Source: a virus. Taken from it: 34,297 nucleotides of DNA. The number at the start of each line of letters is the position of its first letter. Position 1 is the stretch's first letter. Below the pieces are notes generated by a model that saw only the letters and a program-made list of their open reading frames with translations, made no database searches and was not told the DNA's origin. The position numbers and the translations under genes were made by a program. The DNA lies in IMG/VR virus record IMGVR_UViG_3300017971_000168, positions 1 through 34,297 of that record; one strand, 5' to 3'. Below, in pieces: positions 8,558 through 16,382 of this stretch.

Positions 8558-9790
8558 CTATAGAGACAGTATTCTTACTGCTCTATCATCAAGCCAGGTA
8601 GCGCCCCAAAGAACGTCTAACCTAAATATGTTCTGGTTATCCAGAACTTCGGCTGACTTTGAAAGTCTTAAGCTATAACCACTATCAGGATCTTGTACAG
8701 TTACTGAATAGGGGCTATCTAAAGGTGCCAACTTAGGACATACAACACATAAACCATCTTCTGACCATGCCATGTTTACATGATGCGCTGCTACGAAAGT
8801 TACAACATTAGTTGCAGCAGGAGCAGCTGTTACATTTCTGCGAGCATTATCAGTGTCAAATATGATAGCTGGCTCTACAGAAACTGAAGCATCTCCACCA
8901 GCATCGGCATTTGCATTTGCTGTGACAACCCATTTTCTAGTTACACCAGTATCAGCTAGAGTAATTGGATTAACACTATTTACACCTGCAATTTCAAATA
9001 CATCACCTACTAATACAACATTAGGATCGTTTGGAGTAAAGCCTGTCAATACAATAGTATTTGTACCAGATGTTGTAACAGTAGTTTTTACGGTTACACC
9101 ACTTCTATCACCAGTATAAGTTGTATGATAAGGAATAGATTGATCAACAAACATATCAAAATCTGCTAACCGACCAAGTTTACTTGTATAAGTAATTTCT
9201 CGGTTCAATGGCTCTACAAAACTGTTTTGTAAAGTAGCTGATTGTCTCAAACTTGCTGATTGCCTTACTGAAAGTGAAGCATATCTTTTGATTGCTCTGC
9301 TATTTGCTAACTCATCTAAGCTTGCAGCTGCGTTATCAATGTCTGCATATGAATTGATGTTTGATGTTTCGTCACCCACATAATTAGAAACTTGAGATTC
9401 TGCTTTTAAAGCAATTTTTAGATTCAATTGTGAAACTAAAGATCTCATTGCTGGATACAAAACTCTTTTTTTCCAATTTGCCATACCAACTTTAGTCGTA
9501 AGATCTGTAGTTGTATATGTCAAAGGAACAGAAAGCAAAGGCTCAAGAACGATTGGAGTTACAGCTTCTTTTACATCTTTTGCTGTAACGGAATCACCTT
9601 CTTGAGTTAAATAATTGTTAGGAAGCCTAACATAGATTGTTTCACCGGGATTATAGTATGCATTTGCATCATACATTCGATCATAATCACGGGTTGCTGT
9701 TGCTAGAAAAGTATTGTTATTTTTCCACTCATAAGCCGCGTCACGTCCAATTAGACCCAGACCTTCGGCTGATAAAATTTCATTAGCCAT
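8558..9790 (-). CDS. Major capsid protein, P22 coat-like (410 aa)
   Basis: A P22 coat-type (HK97 fold) protein, near the 430 aa of P22 gp5. YNPGETIYVRLPNN and the helix LKIALKAESQV are typical. At about residues 225-320 lies an inserted beta domain like the P22 I-domain, with GDVFEIAGVNSVNPITLADTG and KWVVTAN. The C-terminus returns to the core fold. The ATG at 9790 has AGAGGT eight bases upstream, inside a perfect hairpin (9797-9824). A promoter before the scaffold gene and a terminator-like hairpin after this gene suggest high-level expression. Confidence 0.9.
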   Translation of the reverse strand: MANEILSAEGLGLIGRDAAYEWKNNNTFLATATRDYDRMYDANAYYNPGETIYVRLPNNYLTQEGDSVTAKDVKEAVTPIVLEPLLSVPLTYTTTDLTTKVGMANWKKRVLYPAMRSLVSQLNLKIALKAESQVSNYVGDETSNINSYADIDNAAASLDELANSRAIKRYASLSVRQSASLRQSATLQNSFVEPLNREITYTSKLGRLADFDMFVDQSIPYHTTYTGDRSGVTVKTTVTTSGTNTIVLTGFTPNDPNVVLVGDVFEIAGVNSVNPITLADTGVTRKWVVTANANADAGGDASVSVEPAIIFDTDNARRNVTAAPAATNVVTFVAAHHVNMAWSEDGLCVVCPKLAPLDSPYSVTVQDPDSGYSLRLSKSAEVLDNQNIFRLDVLWGATWLDDRAVRILSL

Positions 9791-9796
9791 TTTTAA

Positions 9797-9824
9797 TTAC
9801 CTCTAATCATTAACCTAGAGGTAA
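9797..9824 (-). promoter_or_regulatory. Hairpin covering the coat gene ribosome binding site
   Basis: TTACCTCTA (9816-9824 on the minus strand) pairs perfectly with TAGAGGTAA (9797-9805) across a 10-base loop. The SD AGAGGT is in the 3' arm, so the folded mRNA would hide the coat SD. It fills almost the whole gap between scaffold and coat. It could act as a translational switch or an RNA processing site. Confidence 0.6.
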
Positions 9825-9839
9825 CTAAATCAAAGTGAT

Positions 9840-10649
9840 CTATCTTCCTCTAGATCTTTGTTTCTTCCACTCCTCGTAACCGTCTTGATAGTTCATACTA
9901 GAATAATCTCTATTACCGCTATCTCTTGCTACTTCTGGAGCAACCGGTTCATCAGCTTCTGTAGGTTTTTCTTTTGGCATGTTTTGCCTAGCCCACGTCA
10001 ACTTCAGAATTTCATTTGCTTGTAGATGGGAAGGTAATTTTTGCAATTCTACTAATTTAGGTGAGTTCTCTTTGACAAGCCCGTAGAGCATTTCTAAACC
10101 ACCATCTTCTTGGGCCGCACTTAATACCATATTCTGGTTTAAAACGCCGCTCTGTACAGCTGAGGCCATTGTAGGCTGAAAATCCTCAATAGCTTGAGCT
10201 ACTTTAGCAGTTCGCTCTTCCATGGGTCGATAAATCTCTTGCTGTTGCTTTGCTTGCTGCTCATATTGCTGCTTTTCTTGCAACCGCTGTTGATATTCAT
10301 CAACACTCATGTTTCTAGGTCGCCAATCTCCTAACATCTGATCGTAAACACTTTCCTCGTCAGGTGGCGAACTCATCTGCTCTACTTTAGATTGTAACTC
10401 GGCAATTCTGGCTCTTTCTGCAGCAAGATCTTTTTCATACTGCTTAGAGACTTTATGCTTTGTTGACTCTCTAATCTTATCAGCTTCTGCTCTAAATTCC
10501 TTATTGTCATAAAGATTAGAAGCCTTACTCTCGACACTTGATCCATCTTGACTATCTTCGGCTGTTTTAACTTCTGTCTCAACTGCCCCAGATTCCTGAG
10601 ATTCATCAGGAGTCGATACTAAATTGTCAGACTGCATTTCTTCTGCCAT
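9840..10649 (-). CDS. Capsid scaffolding protein (269 aa)
   Basis: It lies immediately before coat and has a typical scaffold composition: highly charged and helical, with Gln-rich coiled coil at about residues 125-145 (LQEKQQYEQQAKQQQ) and an acidic, Ser-rich N-terminus. The C-terminus is basic (YEEWKKQRSRGR), like the P22 scaffold coat-binding helix-turn-helix. Length is close to P22 gp8 (303 aa). The ATG has GAGGT upstream. It directs procapsid assembly and then exits. Similarity is in character and position rather than sequence. Confidence 0.82.
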   Translation of the reverse strand: MAEEMQSDNLVSTPDESQESGAVETEVKTAEDSQDGSSVESKASNLYDNKEFRAEADKIRESTKHKVSKQYEKDLAAERARIAELQSKVEQMSSPPDEESVYDQMLGDWRPRNMSVDEYQQRLQEKQQYEQQAKQQQEIYRPMEERTAKVAQAIEDFQPTMASAVQSGVLNQNMVLSAAQEDGGLEMLYGLVKENSPKLVELQKLPSHLQANEILKLTWARQNMPKEKPTEADEPVAPEVARDSGNRDYSSMNYQDGYEEWKKQRSRGR

Positions 10650-10704
10650 CTTCTTACCTCATCTTTAGTTTATGAGCCATCCTTTTGCTGCGTGGAAGTT
10701 ACGC

Positions 10705-10722
10705 TATGCTTAGAGGTGCATA
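10705..10722 (-). promoter_or_regulatory. Small hairpin in scaffold-coat mRNA leader
   Basis: TATGC and GCATA arms hold an eight-base loop reading ACCTCTAA on the minus strand, a few bases after the predicted transcription start. The loop is fully complementary to TTAGAGGT at the coat SD of the same transcript. Confidence 0.4.
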
Positions 10723-10734
10723 CTACCTTTTTTT

Positions 10735-10763
10735 ATTATAAATCTTACACGTATCATGGTCAA
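10735..10763 (-). promoter_or_regulatory. Sigma70-type promoter for scaffold and coat genes
   Basis: On the minus strand TTGACC (10763-10758) and TATAAT (10740-10735) are separated by 17 bases, in the only sizeable gap (118 bp) inside the head-gene cluster. Transcription would start near 10728 and give a leader of about 80 bases before scaffold. Confidence 0.75.
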
Positions 10764-10767
10764 TCAC

Positions 10768-11142
10768 TTACATGTCTGTATTGCGATAAACCTTCATTTT
10801 ATTAGCTGCTTTTTTACGCTCTTTAGATTTATTCGCTTCTGCTGTTTGTCTACCTTTTGCCAAAGCACCTTTAAACGCATAAATAGCTTCTTTTTTTGCC
10901 AATGGTCCATATTTGCCGGCTAAAGCAGCTGCTTTTTTACCAGGAGGAATAGTCTTATCTTGAGGAACTCCTAACTTTTCGTGAAGAGCGCCTTTTTCAT
11001 GAACTAAAGGCTTTTGACCTTTCTTTCCTTTTATCACAACTGTGCCGCCAACTTTAACAGTTTTGCCTGGGGTCTTTTTTGCTCTTGCTGTTGCTATAAA
11101 AGGGCCCTCTTTTGGTGTTTTTGATTTGTTTTTATATGCCAT
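10768..11142 (-). CDS. Lys-rich small protein between portal and scaffold (124 aa)
   Basis: A very basic protein with many Lys and Ala. The middle (GALHEKLGVPQDKTIPPGK, then AALAGKYGPLAKKEA) resembles a motif of the form H-x2-LG(V/I)P-x4-IP seen in small phage proteins that often lie near head genes. The C-terminus is lysine-rich (KSKERKKAANKMKVYRN). The ATG overlaps the portal stop (TAATGG), with TTAGGAG just inside the portal gene. P22 has no gene here. A DNA-binding virion or packaging accessory is possible; function is unknown. Confidence 0.72.
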   Translation of the reverse strand: MAYKNKSKTPKEGPFIATARAKKTPGKTVKVGGTVVIKGKKGQKPLVHEKGALHEKLGVPQDKTIPPGKKAAALAGKYGPLAKKEAIYAFKGALAKGRQTAEANKSKERKKAANKMKVYRNTDM

Positions 11143-13262
11143 TATCTTTCTCCTAAGTTCATTTCAATTCTCGGCTGCATATCTTCTGCAACCTGCTTAC
11201 CAAGTTCATACTTGGATTTTAAAGCTTCATTCTGCGATTTTTCAATCTCAGCACCAGCTTTTACATTTGCAATTGACTGTTTATGCATAGCTTCATACTT
11301 AGCTACCATTGCTTTCATCATATTTGCCATCGAATCAGTATGAGACGCCATTGCTTTAGTGTGATCGTCCATCATTTTATGGAGCTTTGTAGCAACTTCC
11401 GCCTCAGCATTCTTCATAGCCAACTGCTGCATTTGTTGCTGCTGCATCTGCTGCGCTTGAGCTGCTTGCTGCTGCTGCATCTGCAATTGTTCTGCTTGCT
11501 GAGGATTTTCCTCTTGCATAATAACATCAGGAGGGACAAGTGTTCGTAAGCGTGATGCCATTTTAGATGCTTTGCTAGTATCCAAATTCTCAGCTATAAA
11601 TTCTGCCAACAAAGGATAAGCTCTACCAGATTGATCAGCTCTAATTAGCTCCATAGCTAACCTAGCATTTTCAGATTTTTGCATAGGAAATGATTGACCA
11701 ACATCAACCTCAATGGAAAAAGAATTCTCAGGAAATGTAGGATTGAATTGAGAAGCCATTTCCATTGGGTTAAATTGAGGTTGGTTTATTTTTACATCTT
11801 CATCTTCTTCATTATCGTTTGTGATAGTAATAGTTCGCGTATCATCGTAAACGCGGGGGATAGCATTCAATATAATTCGGCCAGTTTCTGCAATAGCGAA
11901 ATTTCTGTTCTCTCTAAATATTTCTATAGTCGAATTACCTTGGATAGCTTGATTAAATATAGCAATTCCACTTTCCTGAGCATCCTGAGGCTTTCCGATA
12001 TTAGGATCATATCTTCCTAACGCCATTCTTATATCAAGTTCTGCTCGCTGATATTGAACTGGCAAATCTCCCGGCATATTAGGAGGAGATATAGTCTCAG
12101 GTTTATAGCCTGGAGCTCCATCAGGATCATACAATAATGCTGAATCAGCTCTATCAGGATGATTCCATGCTTCTATATATCGTTCAATTTGACGAGCTGG
12201 AACCATAAACTTAGTTTTCTTAGTAATCTTTAACCATTCTGCAATATCAGATCCAATAAAATTTAATTCTCTTTGAGCATCTCTAGCATCATCATGATAG
12301 CTATAAATAGTTTCTATACCATCTATTAATCTTAAATAGCCTCCCACAAATAATACCGGAAGATCCATAAATGGTGTTTCTGACTTTTCTAATAAATGAT
12401 GATCGCTAAATTTATAATGGACAATTCTAGACTTTCTTTCACGCTTCGATGTTAAATTCATTTCTTGTAGTTGAGGATTTTCTTCTAAATCTTCTTGAGA
12501 ATACTCCTTTCCTTGTTCGTCTATAAATTTCTTAATATAATATTTTTCACGTCTATATTCTTCAACAATAGCTATCCTATCTTGTGTTCCCCATTCCATA
12601 TTAAATTCACCAGCAGGAGTAAACTCACTTGTCGCCGGAAAAGGAATATCAGGATAACGCATTTCCCATTCAGCTTTTGAAATAAATGTTATTACACCTG
12701 CATATTCACCGTCAGATTTGCAAGGAGTTCTCGCATTAGGGTCCCAATAACATGACAATGCATTATTAACATTATCAATTCGTAATTCATTATGAATACC
12801 ATCTTTCCATACGATAATTCTCCATGCACCAAATCCTCCCTCAAGAGCATCTTGATAGGCATGGTTATAAATATGCATCGCTCTAGAATGATATGCAATA
12901 TTACGAACCAATCCTCTTAATGTTTCTTCGCTTTTCTGTAATTGCTTTTCTTGAGAATTATTTTCTGAATTATCACCAACATTTCTGAGCTTGATATCTA
13001 CTGAAAACTTACGATCTTCACCTAAAATCTGTCGAATCTGGGGGCGAATCTTATTGAAAGTAAGCATAACTTTGCCAGCATTCGTATAAGAAGCTTTTGC
13101 ATCTTGTTCCCATTGCTGACCATTAGCGAAATTAACTGATTCTTTCCAATAAGTGAGATTATCTTTGTAATAATTTCGCCATTTACCAATATGCTCTTTT
13201 CCCTTTGAAAGAATATCTTTTCGCTTATCCTTCGAAAATCTTTTTTTACTGAATTTAACCAT
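11142..13262 (-). CDS. Portal protein, P22 gp1-like (706 aa)
   Basis: Length (P22 gp1 is 725 aa), position after large terminase, and sequence all fit the P22-type portal: N-terminal KHIGKW and WKESVNFANGQQW, then FNKIRPQIRQILGEDRK, and a core with NALSCYWDPNARTP. The last 110 residues form a long Gln-rich helix (QQAEQLQMQQQQAAQAQQM), like the P22 barrel helix that reaches into the capsid. The start is uncertain: an ATG at 13262 is preferred, but GTG at 13274 overlaps the terminase stop and would add four residues; neither has a well-spaced SD. The portal is the dodecameric DNA channel at one capsid vertex. Confidence 0.87.
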   Translation of the reverse strand: MVKFSKKRFSKDKRKDILSKGKEHIGKWRNYYKDNLTYWKESVNFANGQQWEQDAKASYTNAGKVMLTFNKIRPQIRQILGEDRKFSVDIKLRNVGDNSENNSQEKQLQKSEETLRGLVRNIAYHSRAMHIYNHAYQDALEGGFGAWRIIVWKDGIHNELRIDNVNNALSCYWDPNARTPCKSDGEYAGVITFISKAEWEMRYPDIPFPATSEFTPAGEFNMEWGTQDRIAIVEEYRREKYYIKKFIDEQGKEYSQEDLEENPQLQEMNLTSKRERKSRIVHYKFSDHHLLEKSETPFMDLPVLFVGGYLRLIDGIETIYSYHDDARDAQRELNFIGSDIAEWLKITKKTKFMVPARQIERYIEAWNHPDRADSALLYDPDGAPGYKPETISPPNMPGDLPVQYQRAELDIRMALGRYDPNIGKPQDAQESGIAIFNQAIQGNSTIEIFRENRNFAIAETGRIILNAIPRVYDDTRTITITNDNEEDEDVKINQPQFNPMEMASQFNPTFPENSFSIEVDVGQSFPMQKSENARLAMELIRADQSGRAYPLLAEFIAENLDTSKASKMASRLRTLVPPDVIMQEENPQQAEQLQMQQQQAAQAQQMQQQQMQQLAMKNAEAEVATKLHKMMDDHTKAMASHTDSMANMMKAMVAKYEAMHKQSIANVKAGAEIEKSQNEALKSKYELGKQVAEDMQPRIEMNLGER

Positions 13263-13264
13263 CC

Positions 13265-14845
13265 TTATACCCACATACTTTTTGGTTTAGAGGGCTGTAA
13301 TTTTACAGGTTTTCTGTTAGCGTCGTCAAATTTTACATAATTTAAACATACGTATTGTAAAGCGTCATGAATATCAGAATAAGGATGAGATTTTGTAGGA
13401 GTATCTTTATATTCTTTCGTGGCAATCACCCGACGTTCTTCAAGCTTGTATTCTGAAATAAAACCTTCACGTAAACGAGGACATCCAGATCTTGAAATTA
13501 ATAAAGCTGGTTTAGCTGTTGACGTTAGTCGCCCAAGCATATCATTCACCGCTGACAGCCTGGGCTCTATCTTGTTTGTCCGTGCTGCACGAACATCAAG
13601 CCCTAACGCATGCAGTTGCATTCGCCCTTCATCAGTCTGAGCCACGTCGTCAAAACCTTGAGCGTCATCAATTTGATTAACACCCTCAGATCGTTTAGGA
13701 GCATTTGCTTGCAACCAGGGAATAAGATCTTGATTAGCAAGATCTCTGATATAAATATGATCTCCAACAAATTCTTTTATAACCCGCAGTTGTCCTAAAA
13801 CATATTGGCAACAAATTATTGCTGGACATACTCGGCCATAATCTACTCCATAAACAATCGGCACATTAGGAACCACATCTATGCTTTCTACGCTATGTAG
13901 ATCATCATTATATTTTGCATAAACTGGCTGACCGCTTCTTAATGTGCCGTACTGACCAAGCGCATAAACTTTAACGTAATCCTCACCATTTGCTAGCATC
14001 TTAAAATAATAATCATAGCCGCCAGGAAGATTATCTATATTTTCAGCGATTGGGTTTGGAACATATTGACCATCTTCCAGAAGGAGAGCTGGCGGCTGAT
14101 GATAAACTTGAATATCAATTGATTTCTCGGCTCCTTCCGAATCTTTATATTTAATAGATTTTGCTTCTTCGAGTTCTGGAATCCAGTGTTTAACCGGAGG
14201 GGGATTTGTATCTGCAATCACTCCGTGCCAGAAAGTGGCTCCCTCTGGCAGCATTCGTTGAGCAGGATAACGACCAGTTCTCGAAGAAACAAACTGTAAA
14301 ACCGCTTTAGGAAGCTCTCTAGCCTCATTTAAGTATGCGGCCGTAATATTATAGCTTCCTAATTTTCGTAGCTGTATTTCGCTGTTAAGAGCTAAGAATA
14401 TAACTTCTAATTCTATCAAGCCATCCTTATCTGTAAACTTATGCGACCAAGTAACAGGAGGTTGTCGATTGGTTTTTATTTCTCCCAATTGTTGCGTCCA
14501 TTCTTCCCACATTTGAAGAGAGGTTGACTTGAGTTCGTCGTAAGTGTTTCTAACAATCAACCATCTGGCTCGTCTAATACCATCTAAACATTTAGGCATT
14601 GAACAAGCATGCCTAACAATTTCTAAAGTCAATGCTGAGGATTTACCAGATCCAAAAGGACCTATGATAAATTTAATAGGACAAAGATCTACATGGAACT
14701 TGGCAAGAGTAGGGAAAGGACGATAAGAAGATAACCCAATATCAACATCACAATCGTTAACAAGAACATCGCACTTACGTCTCTTGTAAGCACGAATCTT
14801 TTCAATTTCTTTGCGAGCTTCATAGTTATAACGTGCATATTTCAT
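13265..14845 (-). CDS. terL: Terminase large subunit (526 aa)
   Basis: The packaging motor ATPase and nuclease. The Walker A motif GPFGSGKSS is at residues 62-70. YLNEARELP (171-179) is a Walker B-like end in which Asn stands where Asp is usual, followed by the catalytic Glu. ADTNPP (211-216) is the coupling motif. The nuclease domain shows VYGVDYG (Asp335), an Asp pair near 393-394, and DIHDALQY (about 491-498). The length fits P22 gp2 (499 aa). The start ATG at 14845 is 15 bases after the small-subunit stop and its SD is weak, so coupling is likely. The 3' end overlaps the portal start region. Confidence 0.9.
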   Translation of the reverse strand: MKYARYNYEARKEIEKIRAYKRRKCDVLVNDCDVDIGLSSYRPFPTLAKFHVDLCPIKFIIGPFGSGKSSALTLEIVRHACSMPKCLDGIRRARWLIVRNTYDELKSTSLQMWEEWTQQLGEIKTNRQPPVTWSHKFTDKDGLIELEVIFLALNSEIQLRKLGSYNITAAYLNEARELPKAVLQFVSSRTGRYPAQRMLPEGATFWHGVIADTNPPPVKHWIPELEEAKSIKYKDSEGAEKSIDIQVYHQPPALLLEDGQYVPNPIAENIDNLPGGYDYYFKMLANGEDYVKVYALGQYGTLRSGQPVYAKYNDDLHSVESIDVVPNVPIVYGVDYGRVCPAIICCQYVLGQLRVIKEFVGDHIYIRDLANQDLIPWLQANAPKRSEGVNQIDDAQGFDDVAQTDEGRMQLHALGLDVRAARTNKIEPRLSAVNDMLGRLTSTAKPALLISRSGCPRLREGFISEYKLEERRVIATKEYKDTPTKSHPYSDIHDALQYVCLNYVKFDDANRKPVKLQPSKPKSMWV

Positions 14846-14860
14846 TCTTAGTATATTTTA

Positions 14861-15352
14861 TCACTCACCTTTCTTAACCTCTTTCAACGCCTCCATCGCC
14901 TCTAAGAACTGATCTCCTTTCTCTATTTCATTAATCTTACAGAACGTCTCTACAAGCTCTTTGAATACTGAAGATGATAACTGACCATCCTTCAACAAAG
15001 AGATAAGCTTCTTAATTGGATTTTTACCAAGATCACCTAGCTCTACTTTCTGATCTTTTGCATTCTCAAACCATCCTGCTTTGTTCTTCATCCAAAGTGC
15101 AAAAAGGTTAGTGTTAAACTTGTTATTATAAAAGTTCGCAACACACATTTTTTCGTAACAAGCCTGGAATTTCACGTGTCCCCGTGTAAAAGCATCAAAA
15201 AATTTTGGGTGTTTTTTAGACCAATTCCAAAGAGTTTGAGGCGTTGTGTCCCATGCTGCAGCGATCATAACATGAGTCTCACCGTTAGCTCTTCTTATTA
15301 CAAACTCTTCACAATATTCTTCCTTATATTCTGTCGGTCTTCCAGCTGTCAT
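14861..15352 (-). CDS. terS: Terminase small subunit, P22 gp3-like (163 aa)
   Basis: The N-terminus MTAGRPTEYKEEYCEEF is the classic GRPTEY start of P22 gp3-type and related small terminases. A helix-turn-helix region follows (about residues 28-48, MIAAAWDTTPQTLWNWSKKHP), then a helical core with ALWMKNKAGW. The length equals P22 gp3 (162 aa). The C-terminus is helical and acidic. GGAGAG precedes the ATG. This subunit recognises the pac site; in P22 that site lies inside this gene. Confidence 0.88.
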   Translation of the reverse strand: MTAGRPTEYKEEYCEEFVIRRANGETHVMIAAAWDTTPQTLWNWSKKHPKFFDAFTRGHVKFQACYEKMCVANFYNNKFNTNLFALWMKNKAGWFENAKDQKVELGDLGKNPIKKLISLLKDGQLSSSVFKELVETFCKINEIEKGDQFLEAMEALKEVKKGE

Positions 15353-15368
15353 GATAACTCTCCGTTTA

Positions 15369-15578
15369 TTAAGTCATTTGATTATAACGCTTTTGGTTAT
15401 CTTCATCAAATAACTCATCCCAAACAGCTAACAATCCATCAAAAGAATTATCTGGTTTAAAAATAAAATAAGCATCCTGAAAACGAAGCCAAAGATTACC
15501 ATCTGAATCTATCTTCTTCTCTCCTATATCTTTAGGAAAAGGTTTAATAAACTCCTCAAATCTTTCTAAATCAGTCAT
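15369..15578 (-). CDS. Small paralogous protein, copy 3 (69 aa)
   Basis: It starts MTDLERFEEFIKPF at an ATG overlapping the stop of the previous gene (ATGACTGA), so translation is probably coupled. The N-terminus is nearly the same as copy 2 (MTDLERF), and the later AYFIFKPDNSFDG matches the F-x-F-x3-G-x-F strand of the other members. It has a longer acidic tail (WDELFDEDNQKRY). No known family is recognised. It ends 17 bp before the small terminase gene, so it is probably on the same late transcript. Confidence 0.68.
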   Translation of the reverse strand: MTDLERFEEFIKPFPKDIGEKKIDSDGNLWLRFQDAYFIFKPDNSFDGLLAVWDELFDEDNQKRYNQMT

Positions 15579-15735
15579 CCTTAAAACTCCCATCATAATT
15601 AAATACAAACCAAAAACTAGCCCATTGATCCTCATGATTTCCATATACACAAATAAAATCTTCCTCATGAGATTCAGTAAAATTAATACCATAATCATGG
15701 AGCATGTCGGTAAATCTTTCTAGATCAGTCATCAT
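15571..15735 (-). CDS. Small paralogous protein, copy 2 (54 aa)
   Basis: It starts at ATGATGACTGATC within the end of copy 1; the ATG at 15732 is an equal choice. The protein MMTDLERFTDMLHDYG is followed by an acidic centre and ends WFVFNYDGSFKDD. It lines up with copy 1 over the first 15 residues (F, ML, D, aromatic, G positions) and in the C-terminal aromatic strand. Both ends overlap its neighbours by a few bases, typical of tandem duplication with coupled translation. Function is unknown. Confidence 0.65.
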   Translation of the reverse strand: MMTDLERFTDMLHDYGINFTESHEEDFICVYGNHEDQWASFWFVFNYDGSFKDD

Positions 15736-15928
15736 TAAATCCAAGTTTTTTAGAACAAATAGGATTAATATAGCAATTAGAATATTTAAATTTACCTTTA
15801 TCATTAAAAAAATATAAAGTTGTGAGAACAGTAGTACGTTTACATCTAATAATTGTTTTATCAGTATTATATTGAGGATTTTCCCCAAAATCATTTAACA
15901 TTTTAAAAAACATTTGTCTCTCTTTCAT
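15725..15928 (-). CDS. Small paralogous protein, copy 1 (67 aa)
   Basis: The start at 15928 is chosen because MKERQMFFKMLNDFG aligns without gaps to the first 15 residues of copy 2. This ATG is six bases after a TATAAT box, so the mRNA could be leaderless. An in-frame ATG at 15955 lies within the promoter spacer, and one at 15913 is a shorter alternative. The later TLYFFNDKGKFKYSN matches the family strand; three Cys occur (C29, C52, C58). It heads the row of paralogs that leads into the terminase genes. Function is unknown. Confidence 0.62.
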   Translation of the reverse strand: MKERQMFFKMLNDFGENPQYNTDKTIIRCKRTTVLTTLYFFNDKGKFKYSNCYINPICSKKLGFNDD

Positions 15929-15934
15929 GTTCAA

Positions 15935-15962
15935 ATTATAAACAACTATTGACATTTGTCAA
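15935..15962 (-). promoter_or_regulatory. Probable late-operon promoter with palindromic operator
   Basis: On the minus strand TTGACA (15962-15957) and TATAAT (15940-15935) are 16 bases apart. The -35 box lies in a perfect dyad, TTGACA-TT-TGTCAA on the plus strand (15949-15962), a likely repressor or activator site. It would drive the small paralogs and the terminase genes. Confidence 0.7.
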
Positions 15963-16021
15963 CATTTATATTAAATTATTTCACGCTCTTAATTCGTTTG
16001 AGCGCGTAACTATAGAGTAGA

Positions 16022-16041
16022 ACCCCGGCTTCGGTCGGGGT
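16022..16041. other. Very stable hairpin (UUCG tetraloop if read rightward)
   Basis: ACCCCGGC-TTCG-GTCGGGGT forms an eight-pair stem with one G-U and, on the plus strand, a C(UUCG)G loop. It lies between the tRNA-like gene and the late promoter. On neither strand is it followed directly by a T-run, so it is not a standard terminator; it may be a 3'-end or processing signal for the tRNA transcript. Confidence 0.5.
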
Positions 16042-16099
16042 AATTAAGAAAAAAAAATTTAGCTAACAAAATCTAACTAAAAGAAATCATCATATCTTT

Positions 16100-16176
16100 T
16101 GGTTGCGCGGCTCAGATTTGAACTGAGGATCTCTAGAGTATAGGTCTAGTATGTTGCCAGACTACACCACCGCGCT
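16100..16176 (-). tRNA. Unusual tRNA, candidate tRNA-Ile(UAU)
   Basis: The cloverleaf folds with D-stem GTGT/ACAT, a nine-base D-loop with G18G19 and A21, a perfect anticodon stem CTAGA/TCTAG, a five-base variable loop, a perfect T-stem CTCAG/CTGAG with loop TTCAAAT, and an encoded CCA. The seven-base loop CCTATAC gives anticodon UAU with A37, which would read AUA, a codon common in this genome. Odd points: C instead of the near-universal U at position 33, and an A1-A72 mismatch at the end of the acceptor stem. It may be a specialised or decaying tRNA. It lies between paralog copies 4 and 1. Confidence 0.7.
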
Positions 16177-16185
16177 TTTAATTAT

Positions 16186-16359
16186 CTAAGAAGGAATAAA
16201 TGTATCCCATGAAATGAAGTTTCCATTTTCATCAAAATTAACCTGAAGAAAATTAGCTGCTTTAACAACTACAGCTGGTTTTGTTTCACAACTGCAACAT
16301 TTCCCATAATCAATTTTTGATCCTTGTAAAAAACTTTCAAAATTTTGTAAATTATTCAT
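16186..16359 (-). CDS. Small paralogous protein, copy 4 (57 aa)
   Basis: The start at 16359 has GGAG six bases upstream; an in-frame ATG at 16371 contains that SD and is less likely. MNNLQNFESFLQGS resembles the MTDLERFEEFIKP start of copy 3, and FLQVNFDENGNFISWD matches the family aromatic strand. A CSC pair sits in the middle (GKCCSCETKP). It ends 9 bp before the tRNA. Function is unknown. Confidence 0.62.
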   Translation of the reverse strand: MNNLQNFESFLQGSKIDYGKCCSCETKPAVVVKAANFLQVNFDENGNFISWDTFIPS

Positions 16360-16382
16360 GTTCTTCTCCATAAATTATTATT

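Noticed and set aside
8853-9119. Rightward reading frame opposite the coat gene
   Set aside because: No SD, no promoter, and it mirrors the codon pattern of the coat gene; treated as a shadow frame.
11283-11549. Leu/His-rich rightward frame opposite the portal C-terminus
   Set aside because: It is the complement of the Gln-rich coiled-coil repeats of the portal and has no start signals.
16022-16041. Standard rho-independent terminator
   Set aside because: The stem is strong but no T-run follows on either strand, so it was listed only as a hairpin.
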